The notes: a model not told the origin generated them from the sequence alone. A DNA stretch of 19,006 nt from Verrucomicrobia bacterium UBA3841 (GCA_002392765.1 DGHT01000032.1:1-19006); one strand, 5' to 3'. Positions 8,770-15,776 are shown, counted from the stretch's first letter. Made by a program: numbers and translations.

Positions 8770-8780
8770 CTTCGACCGAT

Positions 8781-8809
8781 AGTATAGCGCAAAAAGCGCA
8801 AACGTGCAA
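8781..8809 (-). promoter_or_regulatory. Promoter of the pilB-pilT-gspE-DUF192 operon (TTGCAC-17-TATACT)
   Basis: On the minus strand, TTGCAC at 8804-8809 is followed after exactly 17 nt by TATACT at 8781-8786. The predicted start of transcription is around 8773-8775, 4-6 nt from the ATG at 8769. Confidence 0.65.
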
Positions 8810-8847
8810 GAAAAATCTCGCTTGCGCACGCTGCGCGGAGCGCTGTT

Positions 8848-10284
8848 CTATTCGTGAAACACCTCGGCTTGGAACGTCTCGAACGTCGCGCCTTCGCGCC
8901 ATGCATCGGCGGGAAGCCCCGCCTTTCTCGAAAGGAAGGAAAGCGTCGCCGGCAGATCCCAGCCCTGCTCCGGCGCCACCTGTGGAAGGAAAACGGCGAA
9001 CGCGCCGTCTTTCTCCAGCGTCATGCCGTCGCGCCCAAGAACGATGTCGCGCCAAGACGCGACCCTCTTCGGCGGCGTAAGCGCGGAAACCTCGACGCGC
9101 AGATTCGCGAGTTCGCCTTCAGAGACCGGCATGAACCGCGGGTCCCGGAGCGCGGAATCCGCTGCACGGGCCGCGACGGCCTCGACGAGCGGACGCATCG
9201 GCATGATCTCCCCGATGCAGCCGCGCAACGCACCCGTCGTCCTGTCGTTCAGCGTTACGAACGCGCCCATTTTCGAGTAGAGGGGGGAGGAAACTGGAAA
9301 CGGGGAGCGAGGAACGGTGCAGGGGATGCCTTTGACGGCGCATTCCACAGACTCCCTGGCCAGCCGCAGCAGAAACGCGCGCGATTCCGCGTCAAGCACG
9401 GCGTCACCCGCGCCTTCCCATGCGGCGCGGCCCGTCGCGGCGACATAACTGACGAAACGCGAATAGTCGCCGCCGGCGTCGCCGGACGTCGAGTAGCGCT
9501 GGCGGATGATCGGCATAGAGCCGCGCGGAAGGGCGCGCAGCGCCATCTCTATCGGAACGCTTCCGCAGATCGTCGCGCCCGTGCGCGCGACAAACGCGGC
9601 GAAACCGTCCGCGTCGCGCTTCGCCACGAACGAGAACGCCTCGTCGTCCAAGGCTGCGACGCGCGCGCGGACGTCCCCGCCGCCTCCGCCGCCGAATGGC
9701 GCATAGGCGAAGTCGTCGCCGTAATGCGTGAAGTCGGACGATACGACAAGCAGCGTTTCACCGTCCATCAGCCGGGCCAGCGCCCTGACGCACATTCCCG
9801 CCTGGTCGCGTCCGAACGCGCCCATCACGAGCGGAACGACGTCAAACCCTTGCGGAAGCGCCAGCTGAAGGAGGGGATATTCGATCTGCGCGGAATGTTC
9901 GGCGCTGTGGACGCCGTCGTTGCGCGCGACAGGCGCGGCGAGCGCGAGACGGTCGAGCCAGTCGCGGTCTATCCTGATTTCGCCCAGCGGAGTCGAGACT
10001 GCATCCGCCTCCGGCGCGACCAGACGGTTCTCGATCCGCGCGCGGTGGCTCGGCGCGAGGACAACTACGCGGCGGAACTTCGCGCCGCGCACCGCGCGGA
10101 CGGCCCGCCACGCCGTCTCGCCGGAATACACCCATCCTGCGTGCGGCAGGATAAGTACGTTCGCCCCTTCCGGCGGCGGGGTCTCGTCCGCCGCGGGCGA
10201 GGACTCCCACTTCTCTGCGGCGGCGCGGATCTCCCGCGCTGTTCCGGGATACCATGTCCCGGCTATCGTACTCTCAAGTGTCAT
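8848..10284 (-). CDS. MEMO1-AMMECR1 fusion protein (AmmeMemoRadiSam system proteins B and A)
   Basis: 478 residues. Residues 1-280 are MEMO1 family: 'TIAGTWYPG' at the N-terminus, 'ILPHAGWVYSG' (H48), 'APSH' (H80), 'HSAEHSAQIEYPLLQL' (H130), 'SSDFTHYG' (D184, H187) and 'CGSVPIEMAL' (C240), the His/Asp/Cys set associated with MEMO metal binding. Residues 301-478 are an AMMECR1 domain with 'GAFVTLND', the hallmark LRGCIG at 353-358, 'DPRF' and a W/F-rich end. The two are separate proteins in humans and often separate genes in bacteria; a radical-SAM partner is usual in the genomic system but none lies in this window. The biochemical role is unsettled; MEMO1 has been linked to iron binding and redox. 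The frame stays open to 10437, but AAGGAG 9 nt before the ATG at 10284 and the MEMO N-terminus fix the start. A Gly run (198-203) and a low-complexity Pro/Ser linker (about 320-337) are encoded by unusual DNA. Confidence 0.92.
   Translation of the reverse strand: MTLESTIAGTWYPGTAREIRAAAEKWESSPAADETPPPEGANVLILPHAGWVYSGETAWRAVRAVRGAKFRRVVVLAPSHRARIENRLVAPEADAVSTPLGEIRIDRDWLDRLALAAPVARNDGVHSAEHSAQIEYPLLQLALPQGFDVVPLVMGAFGRDQAGMCVRALARLMDGETLLVVSSDFTHYGDDFAYAPFGGGGGGDVRARVAALDDEAFSFVAKRDADGFAAFVARTGATICGSVPIEMALRALPRGSMPIIRQRYSTSGDAGGDYSRFVSYVAATGRAAWEGAGDAVLDAESRAFLLRLARESVECAVKGIPCTVPRSPFPVSSPLYSKMGAFVTLNDRTTGALRGCIGEIMPMRPLVEAVAARAADSALRDPRFMPVSEGELANLRVEVSALTPPKRVASWRDIVLGRDGMTLEKDGAFAVFLPQVAPEQGWDLPATLSFLSRKAGLPADAWREGATFETFQAEVFHE
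9275..9316. repeat. Degenerate purine-rich heptanucleotide array inside the MEMO1-AMMECR1 gene
   Basis: On the plus strand, heptamers read GAGTAGA, GGGGGGA, GGAAACT, GGAAACG, GGGAGCG, AGGAACG. They encode the Pro/Ser-rich linker just before the AMMECR1 core. The periodicity is weaker than in the LRR gene array. Confidence 0.5.
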
Positions 10285-10303
10285 TCCCGGTTGCTCCTTG
10301 CTG
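10269..10303 (-). promoter_or_regulatory. AAGGAG ribosome binding site for the MEMO1-AMMECR1 gene
   Basis: The minus strand reads AAGGAG, 9 nt, ATG at 10284. It is the strongest Shine-Dalgarno in the window and selects this start over the open upstream frame. Confidence 0.65.
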
Positions 10304-10366
10304 TAAACCGTCGGTAATGCTCGCACAAGAACGCAGTTCGCTTTTGACCGCGTTTCTCCGTTTCTT

Positions 10367-10395
10367 ATTCTAGCATTTTCCGGCGCCAAAATCAA
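10367..10395 (-). promoter_or_regulatory. Promoter of the MEMO1-AMMECR1 gene (TTGATT-17-TGcTAGAAT)
   Basis: TTGATT at 10390-10395 and TAGAAT at 10367-10372 on the minus strand are spaced by 17 nt, with TG just upstream of the -10. This predicts a transcript start near 10360 and a leader of about 76 nt. It also shows that the long upstream frame extension is not translated from this transcript. Confidence 0.6.
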
Positions 10396-10475
10396 CATAC
10401 GGCCCGCTTCGGCAGAAAGCGAACCTTTTGCGTCCATTCGCCGACAAGCGAGCGAAACGCGCCGCTGCCGTCGAA

Positions 10476-10507
10476 CCTGACGCGCGGCGGACGGCGCGGG
10501 CGTCAGG
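10476..10507 (-). terminator. GC-rich hairpin after the glycerophosphodiesterase gene
   Basis: CCTGACGC (10476-10483) and GCGTCAGG (10500-10507) form a perfect 8-bp stem around a GC-rich 16-nt loop, starting 8 nt beyond the upstream gene's stop at 10516. There is no U-run, so it may act as a U-less or Rho-assisted terminator, an mRNA 3' stabiliser or a dispersed palindrome. Confidence 0.4.
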
Positions 10508-10515
10508 ATGCCGAG

Positions 10516-11379
10516 CTAACCCTCCTCGGCGGCTTTCAGCCGCGCCTCGTATTCTTCCAGCAACTTCTTCGCGCAGTTCGTCGTGACGGTCTTCGCACCG
10601 CGACGGAACGCCTCGATCGCAAGATTGAGATCGTCAACCGTCCAGACGTGGAACTCAAGGCCGGCGTTCGTGAACATCTTGACGAAATCGTCCGTCACGT
10701 AATCGGGATCGAAATAGCAGTCGATGCCGTCCGCTTTAGACTCCAGCGCGCGCGCAAGCATTTCCTCGTGCGTCCAGAACGGCGCCGTTTTGCCCCACTT
10801 CTGCCGGATATAGGAAACGAAATAGACCTTGTAGTCCGGCATCTGCTCCTTGAGCGCGCGGCAGGTGTCGGAATTGCCGGAAATGAAAAGTGTGTTCGCG
10901 TTCGTCGCTTTCGACTGCTTCGCAAAGATATCCTTGATGTACGGCACGATCTCCGGACCGCTTTTCACTTCGACGTAGATACGCCGTCCATCGCGGGCAA
11001 GTTCAAGAATCTCTTCTAGAAGCGCGGGGCGCGTTCCTTCGAACTTCGAACCCTTCCACTTGCCCCATCCGCCGACATCGAGCCGTGAGATTTCGTCCCA
11101 TGTCACGTCGCCGCACTTGTTCGTGTTCGCACCGCCCGTCGTGCGGGTGAGAGTCTTGTCGTGGAACGTGAAAACGCGCCCGTCCTTCGACAGATACACG
11201 TCGCACTCGAAGCCGAAGCCGCGCGCAACGGCCGTTTTGCAGGCCGGGAGCGTGTTCTCCGGCGCGTCCACCGATTCGCCGCGGTGCGAGATGAGCGTGT
11301 CGTATGCGGGAACAGCCGCCGCGAACAAGGCGGCCGTGTTGGCCGTAAGCAAAGCAAAAATCGCAAGGAGTTTTTTCAT
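10516..11379 (-). CDS. Exported glycerophosphodiester phosphodiesterase (GDPD family)
   Basis: 287 residues. Residues 1-21 (MKKLLAIFALLTANTAALFAA) are a Sec signal peptide, placing the enzyme in the periplasm or outside. The GDPD TIM-barrel signature follows: 'LISHRGESVDAPENT' (H32-R33, E41), 'FECDVYLSKDG' (E58, D60), 'FTFHDKTLTRTT' (H73-D74), 'IYVEVKSG', and the end 'FHVWTVDDLNLAIEAFRRGAKTVTTN'. GDPDs cleave glycerophosphodiesters to glycerol-3-phosphate and an alcohol, in phospholipid salvage. GGAG lies 11 nt upstream of the ATG at 11379. It is transcribed alone; no transporter or kinase for glycerol-phosphate is adjacent. The family is clear, the substrate unknown. Confidence 0.92.
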   Translation of the reverse strand: MKKLLAIFALLTANTAALFAAAVPAYDTLISHRGESVDAPENTLPACKTAVARGFGFECDVYLSKDGRVFTFHDKTLTRTTGGANTNKCGDVTWDEISRLDVGGWGKWKGSKFEGTRPALLEEILELARDGRRIYVEVKSGPEIVPYIKDIFAKQSKATNANTLFISGNSDTCRALKEQMPDYKVYFVSYIRQKWGKTAPFWTHEEMLARALESKADGIDCYFDPDYVTDDFVKMFTNAGLEFHVWTVDDLNLAIEAFRRGAKTVTTNCAKKLLEEYEARLKAAEEG

Positions 11380-11411
11380 GGCGCATCAATCTCCGTGTGT
11401 GCTCGCAAGCG

Positions 11412-11417
11412 ATTCTA
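11412..11417 (-). promoter_or_regulatory. Possible -10 box of the glycerophosphodiesterase gene
   Basis: The minus strand reads CATAGAATCGCTTGCG; TAGAAT lies 32 nt before the ATG. No good -35 is seen. The stretch from TAGAAT to GCTTGCG resembles the promoter of the neighbouring broken gene at 11869-11874. Confidence 0.4.
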
Positions 11418-11447
11418 TGGCAGTTGCGCGATTCATGGTTTCGGGGG

Positions 11448-11836
11448 TTAAAGCTTCTCTATTTCGTCGACTGCGAGGCCGGTGTACTTCGCGATGGTTT
11501 CCACTGTTCCCGCGTGTAGGCCGACTCCTCGACAAATTTCACGGCCTGACTGATTTCGCTCGACTCCATGAACTCGTCAGGGACTTGTTCGGTGGTCTTG
11601 TTTATCTCGGTCAAGAAGCGAAGCCACAGCACCGCCATCCTGCGCTCTGCGATGCTCTGCGGCTTGAACTTCGGCAGTTCCACGAACACGATGTGGAAGC
11701 CCTCAATCAACCTGTCCGTGTATTTTTCGTGTACGACCTTGTAGAGGGAGTTCAGGAGACTAGCAACAAGATTCGGGTGTTCGCCGAACACCTTCTTGAA
11801 GGTCAAATCCGCCCTTGGATCGAGATATCTTGCCAT
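11448..11836 (-). pseudogene. Broken Rpn/PD-(D/E)XK nuclease family transposase gene
   Basis: The start (MARYLDPRADLTFKKVFGEHPNLVASLLNSL) is the typical N-terminus of PDDEXK_2/Rpn-family proteins, which are normally about 250-300 residues. After about 35 residues the sequence jumps to the family's later part ('FHIVFVELPKFKPQS', 'RRMAVLWLRFLTEINK'), so roughly 100 or more residues containing the nuclease core are missing. After 'AYTREQ' (near 11504) the frame is wrong: the next frame reads VETIAKYTGLAVDEIEKL and stops at 11448, the usual C-terminus, which indicates a 1-nt loss. Read without correction, a 125-residue protein ends at 11459. The promoter and start codon remain intact. The intact family members are recombination-promoting or transposase-like nucleases scattered in gut bacteria. 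Confidence 0.85.
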
Positions 11837-11868
11837 TCTGCCTTGCCCTTATTTGAAATTACGCAAGC

Positions 11869-11898
11869 ATTCTATCATATTTTCCCCGCTCGTGCAAG
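11869..11898 (-). promoter_or_regulatory. Promoter of the broken PDDEXK-family gene (TTGCAC-18-TGaTAGAAT)
   Basis: TTGCAC at 11893-11898, 18 nt, then TAGAAT at 11869-11874 on the minus strand with an upstream TG. It precedes the ATG at 11836 by about 33 nt. Confidence 0.55.
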
Positions 11899-11959
11899 CA
11901 GCCTGCAAGACCACGCTTATCCCGAAAAAACCGGGATAAGTGTGCCGCTTCGGCTCCGC

Positions 11960-11988
11960 TTGACTGCATCGGTATATTGTGGTAACAT
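11960..11988 (+). promoter_or_regulatory. Promoter of the BASS transporter (TTGACT-17-TGgTAACAT), leaderless
   Basis: TTGACT at 11960-11965 and TAACAT at 11983-11988, 17 nt apart, with an upstream TG. The predicted transcript start (about 11995) coincides with the ATG at 11996, and no Shine-Dalgarno is visible, so the mRNA is probably leaderless. Confidence 0.55.
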
Positions 11989-11995
11989 ATCCGTC

Positions 11996-12868
11996 ATGAA
12001 TACTTCGCTAATGTTTGCGACGATCGCCGCACCGGGAACGCTCATCGGCATCTTACTTGGCGTTGTCATGTTCGGCATGGGCCTCGCCACCAGGCTTGAC
12101 GATTTCAAGGTCGTGTTCAGCCAGCCTCGCGATATCGCCATCGGCTGTGTTGCGCAGTTCACCGTCATGCCCGCTGCGGCCTGGGCGCTGGCGCGGCTGT
12201 TCGGTCTCGACGAAGCGCTGACCGTTGGCGTAATCCTCGTGGGATGCTGTCCCGGCGGCACGGCCTCGAACGTGATGACTTATCTTGCAAAGGGGGATCT
12301 GGCGCTTTCAGTCGGGATGACAGGCGTCTCGACCCTCCTGGCGCCGTTTCTGACGCCGGCGTTGACGTTTCTGCTCGCCGGAAAGACGGTCGATGTAAAC
12401 GCCGCCGGAATGTTCATCGGCATCATCTGGGTGGTGATTCTGCCCATCTGCCTCGGATTCGCCGCCAAACGTTTTTGTCCGAACGCGACCGGGCGGGTTG
12501 TCCGCTTTATGCCGACGGTCTCCTCCATCGCGATTGCCGTAATCATCGCACTTGTCATCTCGGCAAACGCGCAACGGCTCGCCAACGGCGGACTGGCGGT
12601 ATTTCTAGTCGTCATACTGCACAATGCCTCTGGACTGGCGCTCGGATATTTGATTGCCGCGGCGCTGCGTCTTGCCGAGCCGAAGCGCAGAGCGCTGTGC
12701 ATAGAGGTAGGCATGCAGAATTCCGGTCTTGCGGCAAGTCTTGCCGCCGCCCATTTCGCGGCCTACCCTATGGCCGCCGTGCCCGGCGCGATCTTCAGCG
12801 TATGGCACAACCTGAGCGGCGCGCTTGTGGCCCGCCTCTTCGCAAGGCGGGGAAACGGACACGCTTGA
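11996..12868 (+). CDS. Bile acid:Na+ symporter (BASS/SBF) family transporter
   Basis: 290 residues, almost entirely hydrophobic segments (about 9-10 membrane helices), normal for the family. Hallmarks are 'GVVMFGMGLATRLDDF' near residue 20, 'VILVGCCPGGTASNVMTYLAKGD' around 80-100 (Na+-binding crossover motif) and 'EVGMQNSGLAASLAAAHF' around 240 (second Na+ site, E..x.QNSGLA). BASS proteins are inner-membrane Na+-coupled carriers of organic anions such as bile acids, pyruvate, pantoate or other 2-keto acids; sequence alone does not give the substrate. The frame is open far upstream, but that part lies antisense to other genes and is not protein-like; ATG 11996 matches the family N-terminus and the promoter. 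It faces the coaX/nadC operon tail to tail. Confidence 0.9.
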   Translation: MNTSLMFATIAAPGTLIGILLGVVMFGMGLATRLDDFKVVFSQPRDIAIGCVAQFTVMPAAAWALARLFGLDEALTVGVILVGCCPGGTASNVMTYLAKGDLALSVGMTGVSTLLAPFLTPALTFLLAGKTVDVNAAGMFIGIIWVVILPICLGFAAKRFCPNATGRVVRFMPTVSSIAIAVIIALVISANAQRLANGGLAVFLVVILHNASGLALGYLIAAALRLAEPKRRALCIEVGMQNSGLAASLAAAHFAAYPMAAVPGAIFSVWHNLSGALVARLFARRGNGHA

Positions 12869-12930
12869 GAAAAGACGGCTAAGAGTTTGTGTCTCGCAAA
12901 AATGTTGCCGCGCACGGTTCCAGAATGCAC

Positions 12931-12963
12931 AAAACCGAAGCGCTTTGGGAACGCTCCGGTTTT
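12931..12963. terminator. Bidirectional intrinsic terminator between two convergent transcription units
   Basis: AAAACCG (12931-12937) pairs with CGGTTTT (12957-12963), and AGCG (12939-12942) with CGCT (12952-12955), across one mismatch and a 9-nt loop. The stem is flanked by T-runs in both directions, so it can end both the transporter mRNA (plus) and the metallophosphoesterase operon (minus). Confidence 0.7.
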
Positions 12964-13050
12964 AGCAACAAGTTTAACCACGGGTAATATATGCCGCAAG
13001 CGAGAATCAATGACAAAAAAATTTTATTTTTTTTCGTCGAACAGGTGCGT

Positions 13051-14145
13051 CTACTTTGAAACGGAAAATTCCGCTATCGACGGCGCGGCGCCGTCCATCT
13101 TCCACACGGAAAGACGCACGCGGGAAGCCCCTTCCGCCTTCGCCGGAATATCTATTCTTCTGCCTCTGGAGCTTTTGACGATATCGTCCGATGCAAAGAG
13201 CACGGACCCGTCCGCCCCCAGGTATTCGATCCGCAATCTGACATGCGGCGATCCTTTTGCAAGTTTGAGCGCGGGCACGATCGATTTGTCCGCGGGGGCG
13301 ATTTCCATTTCGACGGTTTTGACGGGCGTTTCGGCTGCCGCCTGCACCGGCGGCGGAACCTCGGTTCCGCCGGAGCGGACGAGAAGCGCCGCCGCGACCG
13401 CACCCGCCACCGCGACGGCCGCGAGCGCTGCGAAATACATCCGGCCGCGCTTCAGGATGGAACCGCCGCGCTGCATGACCGACGACACGGAAAACGGAAG
13501 GCGGCGGAAGATCACCGTCTTTTCGGTGGAGTCGTAGATGACGTACGTGGAAATGCATTTCCCGCCGGACTCCCTCGGATATCCGACGGATCCCGGATTT
13601 ACGATGTAGCGCTTGCCGTCCTCAAGCGTGAAATCCTGCGGTTCGAGAAAATAGACTGCGCCGGAACGTCCTGTCAGGAAAATCCCGGGAACGTGCGTAT
13701 GCCCCGCGAACAGGAGCTGCTCCTTGCGCAAGGCGAAATTTTCGCGCGCCTCGTCCACTGTCTCGATGTAGCCGAACGCGCGCGGATCGGAGAAATCGCC
13801 GTGGACCGCCGCAAAGCCGTCCTTCTCCAAAACGTACGGAAGCTTTTCAAGCCAGGATATTGCTTCCTGGGAGAGTTGCCGCCTGTGGCGCTTTGCCGCG
13901 TCCGCCGCAAGATCCACGAACTGCGACGGATCGCCGCGCCCGCAGACCGCATCGTCGTGGTTGCCGGCGACCGTCGCGAAGCAGTTTTCGCGGACCAGCC
14001 GCACCGCCTGCTCCGGGAGGGGTCCGTAGCCGACCACGTCCCCGAGGCACAAAACCGCCTCGACCCCCTGTTTCGATGCATCGCAGAGGACGGCCTTAAG
14101 CGCCTCTTCGTTCGCGTGGACGTCCGATATGACCGCGTATTTCAT
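13051..14145 (-). CDS. Membrane-anchored calcineurin-like metallophosphoesterase with C-terminal extracytoplasmic domain
   Basis: 364 residues. Residues 1-215 are a YfcE/MJ0936-like metallophosphoesterase: D8-x-H10 ('ISDVHAN'), GD36 ('LGDVVGYGP'), GNHD (N62, H63), H115 ('HGDFSD'), GHTH (H149, H151) and 'NPGSVGYPR', a complete dinuclear metal site. A Lys/Arg-flanked membrane helix follows at about 237-256, then a Pro-rich linker and a roughly 100-residue domain rich in short beta-like segments (270-364) with no recognised family. The catalytic domain has no signal peptide, so it probably faces the cytosol with the tail outside. The ATG overlaps the coaX stop (ATGA), which suggests translational coupling. 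The substrate is unknown; the class includes phosphodiesterases and nucleotidases. The position after nadC and coaX suggests, without proof, a role near NAD/CoA or nucleotide turnover. Confidence 0.85.
   Translation of the reverse strand: MKYAVISDVHANEEALKAVLCDASKQGVEAVLCLGDVVGYGPLPEQAVRLVRENCFATVAGNHDDAVCGRGDPSQFVDLAADAAKRHRRQLSQEAISWLEKLPYVLEKDGFAAVHGDFSDPRAFGYIETVDEARENFALRKEQLLFAGHTHVPGIFLTGRSGAVYFLEPQDFTLEDGKRYIVNPGSVGYPRESGGKCISTYVIYDSTEKTVIFRRLPFSVSSVMQRGGSILKRGRMYFAALAAVAVAGAVAAALLVRSGGTEVPPPVQAAAETPVKTVEMEIAPADKSIVPALKLAKGSPHVRLRIEYLGADGSVLFASDDIVKSSRGRRIDIPAKAEGASRVRLSVWKMDGAAPSIAEFSVSK
13351..13372. repeat. Perfect 10-bp inverted repeat inside the phosphoesterase gene
   Basis: CGGCGGAACC, TC, GGTTCCGCCG: ten base pairs with only 2 unpaired nt, just after the membrane-helix codons, encoding the Pro-rich linker. 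It could be a palindromic insertion or a translational pause hairpin. Confidence 0.6.
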
Positions 14146-14885
14146 CTCAAGGCGCGTTCGACGGCCAGCCCCGTCCCGTACAAAGTCAATTCCGGATCGA
14201 TGGTGAAATCCATGCCCGAGCCAGAGAGCGCCCATCTGGCGAATCCGCCGGTGGCGACAAGCTTGAACTCCCCGTCGAAATGTCCGCAAAGCTCGCGCGT
14301 TATCTCGCGGACCATCCCTCTGTAGCCGACGATGGCCCCGAAGCGCATCGCCCCAAGCGTCGATCTGCCTATTGAAGGCGCCTTGCCGCGCCCAAGTTTC
14401 ATGCGCGGCAGTTTTGCCGTGCGCTCGAACAGGTAGTCGCGCATGAGGGGGAATCCGGGGGCGATCGCCCCGCCGCGCCACGTGCGGTCGGACGAAACGA
14501 CGGCGGCGGTCAGCGCCGTTCCGAAATCCATTATGAGAACCGGCGCGCCGTAGCGGCCTATCGCGCCGACGGCATCGGCCAGTCTGTCGGCTCCTATGGT
14601 GGCCGGCCTAGGGTAGTCTAGCTTCATGAACGGGAGTACCCCGCGCCAGTCGAGTTTGCGGAACGGAATGCCCGTGCGGCGCGCGAGCGACTCCCATTTG
14701 GAGTCCGCCTCTGGAACTACGGAAACGTACGCGACGGCGTCGGGGGAAAAGGCGAGAAGATCCTTGAAGCGTTTCGCGGCGGCGGCGAAACCGCCGTCTT
14801 CGTGCGATACGCGGGAAACCCGGCCGCCGGACCACAGCCCGATGGCCGTGGAGGTGTTTCCCACGTCGATCGCGATCAGTTTCAA
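14142..14885 (-). CDS. coaX: Type III pantothenate kinase
   Basis: 247 residues, normal for the family. It catalyses ATP-dependent phosphorylation of pantothenate, the first step of CoA synthesis, in the cytosol. The ASKHA-fold motifs are present: DVGNTSTAIG (D7), 'YPRPATIGADRLADAVGA' (G98-R101), 'MDFGTALTAAVV' (D120), 'GGAIAPGF', and a terminal 'LTLYGTGLAVERA'. Translation must begin at TTG 14885, because the DVGNT motif sits six residues in and no ATG/GTG fits; the frame continues upstream but there overlaps nadC. The TTG overlaps the nadC stop as TTGA and the stop overlaps the phosphoesterase start as ATGA, a tightly coupled operon. A birA gene, often next to coaX in other bacteria, is absent here. 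Confidence 0.93.
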   Translation of the reverse strand: MKLIAIDVGNTSTAIGLWSGGRVSRVSHEDGGFAAAAKRFKDLLAFSPDAVAYVSVVPEADSKWESLARRTGIPFRKLDWRGVLPFMKLDYPRPATIGADRLADAVGAIGRYGAPVLIMDFGTALTAAVVSSDRTWRGGAIAPGFPLMRDYLFERTAKLPRMKLGRGKAPSIGRSTLGAMRFGAIVGYRGMVREITRELCGHFDGEFKLVATGGFARWALSGSGMDFTIDPELTLYGTGLAVERALR

Positions 14886-15769
14886 TCCGCTTTCCACTCG
14901 AGGGTGAGATCGACGGAACCCGCGCTGTGCGTAAGGCATCCGAGCGAAATCGCCGTCACGCCCGTCGCGGCCACCGCCTTCGCCCTGTCCAGCGTGATGC
15001 CGCCGGACGCCTCGGTCTTCGAAATGCCCTTTGCGAGGCGTACGCATTTTTTCATGTCGGCAAGATCCATGTTGTCGAGCATTATCCATTCCGGCCTGGC
15101 TTTGAGCGCACTCTTGCACTCGTCGATCGATTCGACCTCCACTTCCACGGCGAGTTTGGGGAAGGCGCGCCGCGCGGCGGCCACGGCTTCGTCAAGACGG
15201 CTTCCGTCGCCGCCTTTCCAGAGCTTGCGGTGGTTGTCCTTCATGAGTATGCGGTCGTACATTCCCATGCGATGGTTCGTGCCGCCTCCGCACAGAACCG
15301 CGTACTTTTCGAAAACCCTCAGTCCGGGCGTGGTCTTGCGCGTGTCGAGGATCAGCGTACCGTAACGCTTCACGGCCGCGACGAATTTCGCCGCGAGCGA
15401 CGCCGTCGCGCACATGCGCTGCATGAAGTTGAGAGCCGTGCGCTCCGCGGCGAGAATGCTCTTGGCCTTTCCTCTGAAAACGAGAATAGGCTCGCCCGGC
15501 TTCACGGCGGCGCCGTCCTTGACGAGAATCTTGACTTTTACAGAAGGATCGACTTTTTGGAAAACGGCTTTTGCGACCGTCGTGCCGGACACGGTGCACC
15601 CTGCACCCTTGGCGTATATTTGACCCGTCGCAACTACGGACGGATCGACAAGCGCTTCGCTCGTCGCATCGCACCAGCGCGTACCGGTGCCGGTCGCATC
15701 CGCAAGATCCTCGTCGAGGGCCAGGGCAACCGCCGCCTTTGCGCGGGCAGAAAGCATTACGTCTTTCAT
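14882..15769 (-). CDS. nadC: Nicotinate-nucleotide pyrophosphorylase (quinolinate phosphoribosyltransferase)
   Basis: 295 residues. It converts quinolinate and PRPP to nicotinate mononucleotide in de novo NAD synthesis. The family signatures are complete: 'AAERTALNFMQRMCATAS' (about 107-124), 'DTRKTTPGLR', 'EKYAVLCGGGTNHRMGMYDRILMKDNH' (longer in the family, shown in part), 'VEVEVES', 'IMLDNM', 'EASGGI' and 'TGVTAISLGCLTHSAG' near the end. The ATG at 15769 follows the upstream small gene's stop by 7 nt; no strong Shine-Dalgarno is seen, so coupling to the upstream gene is likely. nadA/nadB are not in the window. Confidence 0.95.
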   Translation of the reverse strand: MKDVMLSARAKAAVALALDEDLADATGTGTRWCDATSEALVDPSVVATGQIYAKGAGCTVSGTTVAKAVFQKVDPSVKVKILVKDGAAVKPGEPILVFRGKAKSILAAERTALNFMQRMCATASLAAKFVAAVKRYGTLILDTRKTTPGLRVFEKYAVLCGGGTNHRMGMYDRILMKDNHRKLWKGGDGSRLDEAVAAARRAFPKLAVEVEVESIDECKSALKARPEWIMLDNMDLADMKKCVRLAKGISKTEASGGITLDRAKAVAATGVTAISLGCLTHSAGSVDLTLEWKAD

Positions 15770-15776
15770 GGCGAGA

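Noticed and set aside
7075..8787. A 570-codon plus-strand open frame
   Set aside because: Antisense shadow of the pilB-like gene with reversed-codon composition; the minus strand has all catalytic motifs.
8854..10317. A 487-codon plus-strand open frame
   Set aside because: Antisense to the MEMO1-AMMECR1 fusion and Arg-rich with no motifs.
11060..11995. N-terminal extension of the BASS transporter
   Set aside because: It overlaps the glycerophosphodiesterase and the broken PDDEXK gene antisense, and the promoter and family N-terminus place the start at 11996.
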